Assembly: GCA_949287925.1 (NCBI GenBank)
Contig: CASEIR010000042.1
Span: 1 to 51,774, forward strand
DNA: 51,774 bases
Direction of reading: 5' to 3'
Source: an uncultured Lachnospiraceae bacterium
Lineage (GTDB): Bacteria > Bacillota > Clostridia > Lachnospirales > Lachnospiraceae
A program made the position numbers and the translations under genes. Within the stretch, counting starts at the first letter, position 1, and each line of letters begins with the position of its first letter. Under the pieces are notes generated by a model that did not search any database, was not told where the DNA came from, and saw only the letters and a list, made by a program, of their open reading frames with translations. Below, in pieces: positions 17,236-24,005 of the stretch.

Positions 17236-18375
17236 TTATTCTACCCCCTTTACGCGTTTTGCGACCAGCTCGATGTGTTCGCTGCCGGCAGAGCCTACGA
17301 CTGCCTCTTTTCCGATCTTGACATTGTCGGCAACCAGAGCTCTTGTGACAACTGCTCCTTCTTCTACCACAACGCCAGGCATCAGTACACTATCGATGAT
17401 CTTCGCTCCGGGGCCTACCTTTGCGCCGGTGAACAATACGGAATTGGAGACCTCGCCTTCGACTACGCAGCCTTGTGTGATGAAAGCGCGGTTGATCTTC
17501 GCGTCCGGACCTATATACTGTGGAAGAGTGGTAGTATCTTCCGTATAAATCTTCCAGGTATGGTCATTCAGATCCAGTTCGTTGTTCTTGTCCAGAAGGT
17601 CCATGTTGGCTTCCCACAGGGAATCAATAGTTCCTACATCTTTCCAGTAACCTTTGAATTTATAGGCATAAAGCTTGCTTCCTGCATCCAGAAGCTGCGG
17701 AATGATATCTTTTCCGAAGTCGTGGTTGGAATCCGCATTTTTCATATCAGCCACCAGCATCTTGCGCAGCGTCTTCCAGTTGAAGATATAGATACCCATG
17801 GATGCAAGATTGCTTTTTGGCTTTTCTGGTTTTTCTTCGAATTCGATGATCTGTCCGGTTTCGTTTGTGTTCATGATGCCAAAACGGCTGGCTTCACGGA
17901 TCGGAACCTCTATAACAGCAATGGTTGCCTCTGCGTTCTGCGCTTTATGCTCCTCCAGCATCTTTGCGTAGTTCATCTTGTAGATATGGTCACCGGAGAG
18001 AACCAGTAGGTAATCCGGAGCGTAGGTGTCGATGAAATCGATATTCTGGGAGATCGCATCTGCTGTACCGCGGTATACGTCCAGGTTGGCATCTGCTTTT
18101 TCACGGGGAGGAAGTACGAAAACGCCGCTGTTCTTGGCGTCCAGTCCCCATCTTCTGCCTGCGGCCACATAACTGTTCAGCAGGATCGATTCGTACTGCG
18201 TCAGTACGCCGACAACATCAATACCGCTGTTCGCGCAGTTACTCAGCGGAAAATCAATAATACGGTATTTTCCGCCGTATGAAACGGCAGGCTTGGCAAC
18301 TTTGTTTGTTAGTTCATGAAGTCGGGAGCCGCGGCCTCCGGCCAGTATCATCGCTAACATGTTGTTTTGTTTCAT
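17236..18375 (-). CDS. glgC: Glucose-1-phosphate adenylyltransferase catalytic subunit
   Basis: GlgC (379 residues) makes ADP-glucose from ATP and glucose 1-phosphate, the committed step of glycogen synthesis. The start-proximal loop [15 protein letters not shown] binds the nucleotide, followed by [31 protein letters not shown] and [11 protein letters not shown] with the glucose-1-phosphate lysine. The C-terminal beta helix carries hexapeptide repeats. I start at 18375, where GAGAGGATTCATC precedes ATG on the minus strand; a longer frame to 18402 lacks a site. It is first in the glgC–glgD operon, divergent from moaC across 277 bases of AT-rich DNA. Confidence 0.95.
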   Translation of the reverse strand: MKQNNMLAMILAGGRGSRLHELTNKVAKPAVSYGGKYRIIDFPLSNCANSGIDVVGVLTQYESILLNSYVAAGRRWGLDAKNSGVFVLPPREKADANLDVYRGTADAISQNIDFIDTYAPDYLLVLSGDHIYKMNYAKMLEEHKAQNAEATIAVIEVPIREASRFGIMNTNETGQIIEFEEKPEKPKSNLASMGIYIFNWKTLRKMLVADMKNADSNHDFGKDIIPQLLDAGSKLYAYKFKGYWKDVGTIDSLWEANMDLLDKNNELDLNDHTWKIYTEDTTTLPQYIGPDAKINRAFITQGCVVEGEVSNSVLFTGAKVGPGAKIIDSVLMPGVVVEEGAVVTRALVADNVKIGKEAVVGSAGSEHIELVAKRVKGVE

Positions 18376-18573
18376 GATGAATCCTCTCTTTCCATAATAC
18401 AAATATTAACAGGGTGACCGAAGCCCTGAAGACACAACTTTCCGGCCTGTGTAAAGATGTGACTTTTGGACTTTACCTCATCATAATATTTGATTGTTTT
18501 TATTATATTATTTTTTACTTATCATTTCCACTTATTTATGTAAAAAGTTGTGAAAAATGTAGGAAAAAATGAA

Positions 18574-18602
18574 TTGTTTGTTAATTTGTTATTTGCTATG
18601 AT
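18574..18602 (+). promoter_or_regulatory. Candidate promoter of moaC–xdhC
   Basis: TTGTTT (18574–18579), 17-base spacer ending in TGC, TATGAT (18597–18602): an extended -10 promoter. The rest of the 277-base glgC–moaC gap is AT-rich; I see no riboswitch or gene in it. Confidence 0.55.
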
Positions 18603-18652
18603 AGTAAATACAGAGAAAAGAAGTTTTTGATTTTGGAGGAAATATACAAAAA

Positions 18653-19174
18653 ATGGAATTTACACACTTCGATGAAAATGGAAAAGCGGTTATGGTAGAT
18701 GTATCTGAAAAGGAAGATACGCAAAGAATTGCCACCGCTGCGGGCAGGATCCGGCTGGAGCGAAAGACTCTGGAAGCAATTGCGCAGGGCGCTGTCGGTA
18801 AGGGAGATGTGCTGGGAGTTGCCACTACAGCGGGAATCATGGGGGCAAAGCGCACATCGGAGCTGATTCCTATGTGCCATATTCTTCCTATCACCAGCTG
18901 CCGGGTATGGTTTGAGACGGATCTGGAACGATGCGAGATCCTTTGCTACTGTACGGTGAAGGTCACAGGAAAGACGGGCGTGGAGATGGAAGCGCTTACC
19001 GGTGTTTCTGTGGCTTTGCTGACTGTTTATGATATGTGTAAAGCGCTGGATAAAACCATGGAGATCGGGGAAATCTATCTGTGCCGGAAGGCCGGAGGCA
19101 GAAGCGGGGACGTGGCGGCGCCGCGTCCCAGGGAACGCCGGGAAAAGGAGCGAAGGAGTCTGGATCTTTGGTAG
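18653..19174 (+). CDS. moaC: Cyclic pyranopterin monophosphate synthase MoaC
   Basis: MoaC converts the MoaA product to cyclic pyranopterin monophosphate, an early step of molybdenum cofactor synthesis. The protein has 173 residues. [18 protein letters not shown] at the start, [19 protein letters not shown] in the centre and [21 protein letters not shown] are the conserved blocks, including the catalytic Asp/Lys region ([10 protein letters not shown]). The C-terminal tail is Arg/Glu-rich ([11 protein letters not shown]) and longer than usual. GGAGG lies 13 bases before the ATG. The gene stands next to xdhC, 13 bases apart, so the pair feeds maturation of a molybdenum hydroxylase; moaA, moeA and the hydroxylase itself are not in the window. 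Confidence 0.95.
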   Translation: MEFTHFDENGKAVMVDVSEKEDTQRIATAAGRIRLERKTLEAIAQGAVGKGDVLGVATTAGIMGAKRTSELIPMCHILPITSCRVWFETDLERCEILCYCTVKVTGKTGVEMEALTGVSVALLTVYDMCKALDKTMEIGEIYLCRKAGGRSGDVAAPRPRERREKERRSLDLW

Positions 19175-19187
19175 GCGGAGGTGAAGA

Positions 19188-20204
19188 ATGGAAGACCTGT
19201 TTCGAAGAATGAAAGAACAGATGGCGTCCGGGAAGGATGTTGTCCTGGTTACGGTGACTGCCGGCCACGGATCGGTGCCCCGGGGCGCGGGCGCCAGAAT
19301 GCTGGTGGGACGGCAGGGAAGGATCTGCGGAACCATCGGCGGGGGCGCGATAGAATATCTGGCAATACAACGGTCGACAGAGGCGCTGGAGCACAGGACT
19401 TCTTATATAGAAAGGTTCCGGCTGCATGAGAATGAGATCCGGGATATCGGAATGGTCTGCGGTGGTTGTGTGGACGTGCATTTTCAGTATATTTCTTCGG
19501 AAAATAAGAAAATGATGCTCTTGCTGGATGCCGTTTCAGAAGCTTTCTCCTGCCGCAGGGAGACCTGGATCATCCAGAGGCTGGAGAAAGAAGGATCCGG
19601 GGCCGTCGCGCTGTACGGGAAACAAGGAATCATCGCGGGGGAAGCGGCGCCGGAGGCAGTTCTGGAAAGTCTGGGGGAGAAGCCGTGCGTCTGTGCCTGG
19701 GAAGGAACGGTTTACTATTGTGAAAAGCTGTTTTTGCCGGGGATCGTCTACATCTTCGGCGGAGGTCATGTGGCTCAGGCCCTGGTGCCGGTGCTGGCGT
19801 CGGTGGATTTCCGTTGTGTGGTGCTGGAGGACCGGGAGGAATTCTGCCGCAAAGAATTGTTCCCTCAGGCGGAAGAGGTCCGGATGATCTGTAATGACCG
19901 GATCGCAGATTATGTAAACATAGAAGACGTAGATTATGTGTGTGTGATGACGAGAGGCCACAAGGACGACGCGCTGATTCAGGCCCAGGTGCTTCGGACA
20001 CCGGCCGCCTATGTGGGGGTCATCGGAAGCAGGCGCAAGGCGGCCGCAGTGGCGGAACGGCTCCGGAAGGAATGGGAGATCGCGGAAGAAGATATCCGAA
20101 GGATCCACACGCCTATTGGCCTTGAGATCGGCGCAGAGACGCCGGCGGAGATTGCGGTCAGCATTGCGGCGGAACTGATCCGCTGCCGGGCCGGGATGGA
20201 GTGA
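19188..20204 (+). CDS. XdhC/CoxI-family molybdenum hydroxylase maturation factor
   Basis: XdhC-type proteins bind molybdenum cofactor and help insert its terminal sulfido ligand into xanthine dehydrogenase-like enzymes. The 338-residue protein has the N-terminal XdhC domain (VTVTAGHGSVPRGAGARML, ICGTIGGGAIEY, MVCGGCVDVHF with conserved cysteines) and a C-terminal Rossmann domain (VYIFGGGHVAQALVPVL, VMTRGHKDDALIQAQ, YVGVIGSRRK). RBS GGCGGAGGTGAAGA precedes the ATG. Coupling to moaC, in a genome that also has yedF and selD, fits the selenium-dependent hydroxylases of Clostridia, but that link is inference. Confidence 0.9.
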   Translation: MEDLFRRMKEQMASGKDVVLVTVTAGHGSVPRGAGARMLVGRQGRICGTIGGGAIEYLAIQRSTEALEHRTSYIERFRLHENEIRDIGMVCGGCVDVHFQYISSENKKMMLLLDAVSEAFSCRRETWIIQRLEKEGSGAVALYGKQGIIAGEAAPEAVLESLGEKPCVCAWEGTVYYCEKLFLPGIVYIFGGGHVAQALVPVLASVDFRCVVLEDREEFCRKELFPQAEEVRMICNDRIADYVNIEDVDYVCVMTRGHKDDALIQAQVLRTPAAYVGVIGSRRKAAAVAERLRKEWEIAEEDIRRIHTPIGLEIGAETPAEIAVSIAAELIRCRAGME

Positions 20205-20394
20205 GATCCCCGAAAAGCGGAGGTTTTGAGGAAAGGTTGGGGAAAAGATAAGAAAAGGCTTGCTTTTACAGCGGTTGTATGATACACTGTTCTGGCGAAT
20301 GGAAGTAGGTCTTTTTTTTATGCCTAAAAATGGGTTGCCTCGCAAGCAACCAGGAAACACGTAAACAAATGAAACATAAAGCGAGGTGGAAGTT

Positions 20395-20544
20395 GTGCGT
20401 ACAAGAATCACATTGGAGTGTACAGAATGCAAGCAGCGTAACTACAACATGACGAAGGATAAGAAAGCTCATCCGGAACGCATGGAAACCAAGAAGTACT
20501 GTAAGTTCTGCAAGTCACACACACTGCACAAAGAAACAAAATAG
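20395..20544 (+). CDS. rpmG: Ribosomal protein L33
   Basis: This 49-residue protein of the large ribosomal subunit begins [17 protein letters not shown] and ends [16 protein letters not shown]. It carries both CxxC pairs (CTEC and CKFC), so it is the zinc-binding form of L33. GTG at 20395 is the start; GAGGTGG ends six bases upstream. Its position before secE–nusG is standard in Firmicutes. The 190 bases upstream contain a small hairpin (GGTTGC/GCAACC at 20333–20351) and a T-run without a convincing stem; a promoter there is not clear (TTGCTT at 20260 and TACACT at 20283 with a 17-base spacer is the best candidate). Confidence 0.95.
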   Translation: MRTRITLECTECKQRNYNMTKDKKAHPERMETKKYCKFCKSHTLHKETK

Positions 20545-20566
20545 TCGCCGCAAAGGAGTGGATGTC

Positions 20567-20758
20567 ATGAGCGATAAGACGCAGAAGCAAAGCTGGTTCA
20601 AAGGTCTTAGCAAAGAATTTAAGAAAATCATTTGGCCAGACAGAATGACAATTGCTAAACAGACGGCGGCGGTTGTTTCGGTATCCGTTATACTGGGAAT
20701 CATAATCGCGGTAGTGGATTTCGTTGCCCGGTACGGAGTGGATTTATTAGTAAAGTAA
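20567..20758 (+). CDS. secE: Preprotein translocase subunit SecE
   Basis: SecE (63 residues) clamps SecY in the SecYEG protein-conducting channel. The protein has the short Gram-positive form: an amphipathic helix (FKGLSKEFKKIIWPDRMTIAKQ, with the conserved WP) followed by one transmembrane helix (TAAVVSVSVILGIIIAVVDF). The ATG at 20567 has AAAGGAG eight bases upstream; an in-frame GTG at 20558 overlaps that site and is unlikely. It sits between rpmG and nusG in the usual order. Confidence 0.95.
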   Translation: MSDKTQKQSWFKGLSKEFKKIIWPDRMTIAKQTAAVVSVSVILGIIIAVVDFVARYGVDLLVK

Positions 20759-20792
20759 AACTGATAAATTGCTATGCAGGAAAGGTGAGGAT

Positions 20793-21308
20793 ATGTCAGA
20801 GGCAAAATGGTACGTAGTTCATACCTATTCCGGGTATGAGAACAAGGTAAAAGCCAACATCGACAAGACGATCGAAAACAGGCATCTGGAGGATCAGATT
20901 CTGGAAGTCAGGGTTCCCATGCAGGAAGTAGTGGAGATGAAGAACGGCGTCGAGAAGGCATCGCAGAAAAAGATGTTTCCGGGATATGTTCTGATCCATA
21001 TGATCATGAATGACGATACCTGGTACGTGGTGCGCAATACCAGAGGCGTGACGGGATTTGTCGGACCAGGATCCAAACCGGTACCTCTTACGGATGCGGA
21101 GATGGCTCCGCTTGGAATCCAGCGGCAGAATATTGTGGTGGATTATGAAGTGGGAGATATGGTGAAAGTGATCGCCGGAGCGTGGGCGGATACCGTTGGC
21201 GCGGTACAGTCGATCAATCTGCAAAAACAGAGCCTGACGATCAATGTTGAGCTGTTCGGCCGTGAAACCCCGGTTGAAATCGGTTTCGCAGAAGTTGTAA
21301 AGATGTAG
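20793..21308 (+). CDS. nusG: Transcription elongation and termination factor NusG
   Basis: NusG (171 residues) binds RNA polymerase and affects pausing, termination and coupling to ribosomes. The NGN domain starts AKWYVVHTYSGYENKVKANI and contains the polymerase-facing FPGYVLIHM segment and GVTGFVGPGSKPVPL. A KOW domain follows (EVGDMVKVIAGAWADTVGAV). The ATG at 20793 follows GGTGAGGAT; the longer open frame from 20769 has no site. It precedes rplK by 53 bases that contain an L1-type leader hairpin. Confidence 0.96.
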   Translation: MSEAKWYVVHTYSGYENKVKANIDKTIENRHLEDQILEVRVPMQEVVEMKNGVEKASQKKMFPGYVLIHMIMNDDTWYVVRNTRGVTGFVGPGSKPVPLTDAEMAPLGIQRQNIVVDYEVGDMVKVIAGAWADTVGAVQSINLQKQSLTINVELFGRETPVEIGFAEVVKM

Positions 21309-21314
21309 GAAAAA

Positions 21315-21346
21315 GTGGGAGGGGCCTTTAGTCCCGAGAGTACCAC
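21315..21346 (+). promoter_or_regulatory. L1-type mRNA binding hairpin before rplK
   Basis: GTGG (21315–21318) pairs with CCAC (21343–21346), then a GA/GAGAGTA asymmetric internal loop, then GGGGC (21321–21325) with GTCCC (21331–21335). The ribosome binding site AAGGAGG follows at once. The structure matches the general design of ribosomal protein L1 target sites (two helices joined by an asymmetric loop); binding is inferred. Confidence 0.6.
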
Positions 21347-21361
21347 AAGGAGGTAATTAAA

Positions 21362-21787
21362 ATGGCAAAAAAAGTAGAAGGTTATATTAAATTACAGATT
21401 CCTGCCGGAAAAGCTACACCGGCACCACCGGTTGGACCTGCGCTTGGTCAGCACGGTGTTAATATCGTTGAATTTACAAAGCAGTTCAACGCTAAGACTG
21501 CAGATCAGGGAGATCTGATCATTCCTGTAGTTATCACAGTATACAATGACAGAAGTTTCAGCTTCATCACAAAGACACCGCCGGCAGCAGTTCTGATTAA
21601 GAAGGCCTGCAAGATTAAATCCGGTTCCGGTGTTCCGAACAAAACAAAAGTAGCTACGATCACCAAAGCACAGCTGCAGGAGATCGCAGAGACAAAGATG
21701 CCTGACCTGAACGCAGCAAGCCTGGAAGCAGCTATGAGCATGGTTGCAGGTACCTGCCGTTCCATGGGTGTTAAGGTAGAGGAGTAA
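21362..21787 (+). CDS. rplK: Ribosomal protein L11
   Basis: L11 (141 residues) forms part of the GTPase-associated centre with 23S rRNA and the L10–L7/L12 stalk. The N-terminal [21 protein letters not shown] and the central [14 protein letters not shown] are diagnostic, and the C-terminal rRNA-binding domain ends in [15 protein letters not shown]. The start follows AAGGAGGTAATTAAA. It is upstream of rplA, with a near-copy of the same leader hairpin between them. Confidence 0.98.
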   Translation: MAKKVEGYIKLQIPAGKATPAPPVGPALGQHGVNIVEFTKQFNAKTADQGDLIIPVVITVYNDRSFSFITKTPPAAVLIKKACKIKSGSGVPNKTKVATITKAQLQEIAETKMPDLNAASLEAAMSMVAGTCRSMGVKVEE

Positions 21788-21821
21788 ATAGTTCATCCCC
21801 AGTGATGTAAGCAGACAAACA

Positions 21822-21848
21822 GTGGGAGGGTTATCCCGACATTACCAC
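21822..21848 (+). promoter_or_regulatory. L1-type mRNA binding hairpin before rplA
   Basis: GTGG (21822–21825) pairs with CCAC (21845–21848), with a GA/GACATTA internal loop and an inner GGG/CCC stem. It is nearly identical in sequence and position to the hairpin before rplK and is followed directly by AAGGAGG. Confidence 0.6.
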
Positions 21849-21863
21849 AAGGAGGTTATTGAA

Positions 21864-22556
21864 ATGAAAAGAGGAAAGAAATATGTGGAAGCTGCAAAAG
21901 CCATCGACAGAGCAAATCTCTACGATGTGGCAGAAGCAGTAGCACTTGTTAAGAAGACTGCAGTAGCAAAATTTGATGAGACGATCGAAGCTCATATCAG
22001 AACCGGATGTGACGGACGTCACGCTGACCAGCAGATTCGTGGCGCAGTTGTACTGCCGCACGGAACCGGTAAGAAGGTTCGTATCCTGGTATTTGCTAAA
22101 GATGCTAAGGCTGAGGAAGCGAAAGCAGCGGGAGCAGATTACGTAGGAGGAGATGAACTCATTCCGAAGATCCAGAATGAGAACTGGTTCGAATTCGACG
22201 TAGTAGTAGCTACACCGGATATGATGGGCGTTGTAGGACGTCTCGGACGTGTGCTCGGACCTAAGGGCCTGATGCCGAACCCGAAAGCCGGAACTGTAAC
22301 CATGGATGTTACAAAGGCAATCCAGGATATCAAGGCAGGTAAGATCGAGTACAGACTTGATAAAACAAACATTATCCATGTGCCAGTAGGTAAAGCTTCT
22401 TTTACCGAAGAACAACTTACGGACAACTTCCAGACGCTGATCGATGCGATCAACAAAGCAAGACCGGCAGCAGTCAAGGGCCAGTTCTTAAAGAGCGTGG
22501 TACTGACTTCTACCATGGGACCATCTGTAAAGATCAATCCGATGAAGCTTGCGTAA
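21864..22556 (+). CDS. rplA: Ribosomal protein L1
   Basis: L1 (230 residues) binds the mobile stalk of 23S rRNA and commonly represses its own operon. Typical blocks are [10 protein letters not shown] at the start, [11 protein letters not shown] and the conserved [20 protein letters not shown]. The ATG at 21864 follows AAGGAGGTTATTGAA; an in-frame GTG at 21822 would lie inside the leader hairpin and is rejected. The two leader hairpins upstream of rplK and rplA are its likely regulatory targets. Confidence 0.98.
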   Translation: MKRGKKYVEAAKAIDRANLYDVAEAVALVKKTAVAKFDETIEAHIRTGCDGRHADQQIRGAVVLPHGTGKKVRILVFAKDAKAEEAKAAGADYVGGDELIPKIQNENWFEFDVVVATPDMMGVVGRLGRVLGPKGLMPNPKAGTVTMDVTKAIQDIKAGKIEYRLDKTNIIHVPVGKASFTEEQLTDNFQTLIDAINKARPAAVKGQFLKSVVLTSTMGPSVKINPMKLA

Positions 22557-22585
22557 TTGATTCGCAGAAGAATAGATAGAAAGGC

Positions 22586-22614
22586 TTGACATTTCAGGCT
22601 GTATATGATATTTT
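22586..22614 (+). promoter_or_regulatory. Promoter of rplJL
   Basis: TTGACA (22586–22591), 17-base spacer ending in TGA, TATTTT (22609–22614). It starts just after rplA and precedes the L10 leader, so rplJL has its own promoter. Confidence 0.65.
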
Positions 22615-22617
22615 TAC

Positions 22618-22740
22618 AAAAGTGACTGCCGAAGACAGCAGGTGCGAAAGCGTAAGTAGCAATACGCCTGCCGAGGAGAGTTAGATTCAGGATTATGAAT
22701 TTCTGATGCCTCTGTGTCTTTGGATGCGGAGGCATTTTTT
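22618..22740 (+). ncRNA. Ribosomal protein L10 leader RNA with terminator
   Basis: The stretch containing CTGCCGAAGACAGCAGGTG (22626–22644) and CGCCTGCCGAGGAG (22665–22678) matches the conserved core of the L10 leader, the mRNA structure bound by the L10–L7/L12 complex to limit its own synthesis. It is followed by TGCCTC (22707–22712) pairing with GAGGCA (22729–22734) and six Ts, a rho-independent terminator 50 bases ahead of rplJ. Control by attenuation is expected. Confidence 0.88.
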
Positions 22741-22790
22741 CAATATTTCCTTAAAGCAGTCAAAAAATCTTATAAGGAGGTATACCATTC

Positions 22791-23372
22791 GTGGCAAAAG
22801 TTGAATTAAAACAACCAATCGTACAGGCCATTGCAGAGGATGTCAAAGACGCAGCCAGCGTTGTGTTAGTTGACTACCGCGGACTGACTGTCGCACAGGA
22901 TACAGAACTGCGTAAACAGTTAAGAGAAGCTGGAATCATCTACAAGGTTTGTAAAAACACAATGATGAAGAGAGCTTTTGAAGGAACTGAATTTGCAGCT
23001 TTGGACGAGCATCTGGAAGGACCGAGCGCCCTTGCAATCTCAAAAGATGATGCAACAGCTCCGGCAAGAATTCTTTGCAAGTTTGCAAAAGACGCAAAAG
23101 CCCTTGAATTAAAAGCAGGTGTGGTTGAAGGTGAGTTCTACGATCTGGCTGGGCTGACAGAACTGTCTAAGATTCCGTCAAGAGAAGAACTGTTATCCAA
23201 GTTGCTTGGAAGCTTGCAGTCACCGATTACCAATCTGGCACGTGTTCTGAATCAGATTGCAGAACAGGGCGGCGCAGAGGCCTGCGAAGCAGCAGCGGCT
23301 CCGGCAGAGGAAGCACCGGCTGAGGCAGCAGCAGAGGAAGCTCCGGCAGCAGAAGAAGCTCCGGCTGAATAA
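22791..23372 (+). CDS. rplJ: Ribosomal protein L10
   Basis: L10 (193 residues) anchors L7/L12 dimers on the ribosome. The core begins VELKQPIVQAIAEDVKDA and contains VVLVDYRGLTVAQDTELRKQLRE and the conserved YKVCKNTMMKRAFEG. The C-terminal extension is Ala/Glu-rich (AEEAPAEAAAEEAPAAEEA), as often seen in clostridial L10. Start is GTG at 22791, after TATAAGGAGGTATACCATTC. It follows the L10 leader and is 34 bases from rplL. Confidence 0.97.
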   Translation: MAKVELKQPIVQAIAEDVKDAASVVLVDYRGLTVAQDTELRKQLREAGIIYKVCKNTMMKRAFEGTEFAALDEHLEGPSALAISKDDATAPARILCKFAKDAKALELKAGVVEGEFYDLAGLTELSKIPSREELLSKLLGSLQSPITNLARVLNQIAEQGGAEACEAAAAPAEEAPAEAAAEEAPAAEEAPAE

Positions 23373-23406
23373 AGAAAAGAAAATATTTTAAATGGAGGAA
23401 AATAAA

Positions 23407-23787
23407 ATGGCAAAATTGACAACAGCAGAATTTATTGATGCAATCAAAGAATTATCTGTATTAGAGTTAAATGATCTGGTAAAAGCTTGTGAAGAAGAGT
23501 TTGGTGTATCTGCAGCAGCAGGTGTTGTAGTTGCAGCAGCAGGCGCAGCTGACGGAGCAGGCGCAGCTGAAGAGAAGGATGAGTTCGATGTAGAGCTGGT
23601 ATCTGCAGGAGCATCCAAGGTTAAAGTTATCAAGGTTGTTCGTGAGATCACAGGTCTTGGACTGAAGGAAGCTAAAGCTCTGGTTGACGAAGCTCCGAAG
23701 ACTGTAAAAGAAGGCGCTTCCAAGGCAGAGGCTGAGGAGATCAAGGCTAAACTTGAGGCTGAAGGCGCAGAGGTTAACCTGAAATAA
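23407..23787 (+). CDS. rplL: Ribosomal protein L7/L12
   Basis: The 126-residue stalk protein recruits translation factors. It has the N-terminal dimerisation domain ([20 protein letters not shown]), a flexible Ala/Gly hinge ([20 protein letters not shown]) and the factor-binding domain ([20 protein letters not shown]). The ATG at 23407 follows ATGGAGGAAAATAAA; an in-frame ATG at 23392 overlaps this site and would add MEENK. A new promoter starts ten bases after its stop codon, and the only terminator downstream is the regulated one before the PTS gene. Confidence 0.97.
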   Translation: MAKLTTAEFIDAIKELSVLELNDLVKACEEEFGVSAAAGVVVAAAGAADGAGAAEEKDEFDVELVSAGASKVKVIKVVREITGLGLKEAKALVDEAPKTVKEGASKAEAEEIKAKLEAEGAEVNLK

Positions 23788-23796
23788 TAAAACCTC

Positions 23797-23825
23797 TTGA
23801 CAAAAGAAAGTGACGATGCTAATTT
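23797..23825 (+). promoter_or_regulatory. Promoter of the glucose-type PTS gene
   Basis: TTGACA (23797–23802), 17-base spacer, TAATTT (23820–23825). It begins ten bases after the rplL stop codon. Predicted transcription starts a few bases ahead of the RAT element. Confidence 0.65.
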
Positions 23826-23835
23826 AATAAAAGTA

Positions 23836-23911
23836 GTGTGTTACTTGTGATGACAAGGCATTAACGATACATAAATATCAGGATTATTTATGTTTGTTAG
23901 TGCCTTTTTTG
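23836..23911 (+). promoter_or_regulatory. RAT antiterminator and overlapping terminator
   Basis: TGTGTTACTTGTGATGACA followed by AGGCATTAACG (23836–23866) resembles the ribonucleic antiterminator (RAT) of Bacillus ptsG (GTGTTACTG...AGGCATGAG, from memory). Its 3' side is also the left arm of a long hairpin: AGGCATTAAC (23856–23865) pairs with GTTAGTGCCT (23896–23905), continued by an AT-rich inner stem, with Ts at 23905–23910. The two structures exclude each other, as in LicT/GlcT-type control by PTS sugar. The antiterminator protein gene is not in the window. Confidence 0.75.
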
Positions 23912-24005
23912 TACGTATTGGCAGATGGAAGACTGAACTGTCCTGGGGCAGCTCAAAAATGATCCGGTATTTGTATGATATCAGATGAAAAAGGAGAACA
24001 TGTAA

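Noticed and set aside
20310-20351. T-run and GGTTGC/GCAACC hairpin upstream of rpmG as a terminator or riboswitch
   Set aside because: The T-run has no stem before it and the hairpin has no U-run after it; no known riboswitch core was recognised.
20205-20394. A tRNA gene before secE, as in some Firmicutes
   Set aside because: No cloverleaf or CCA end found; the gap holds only the rpmG upstream region.
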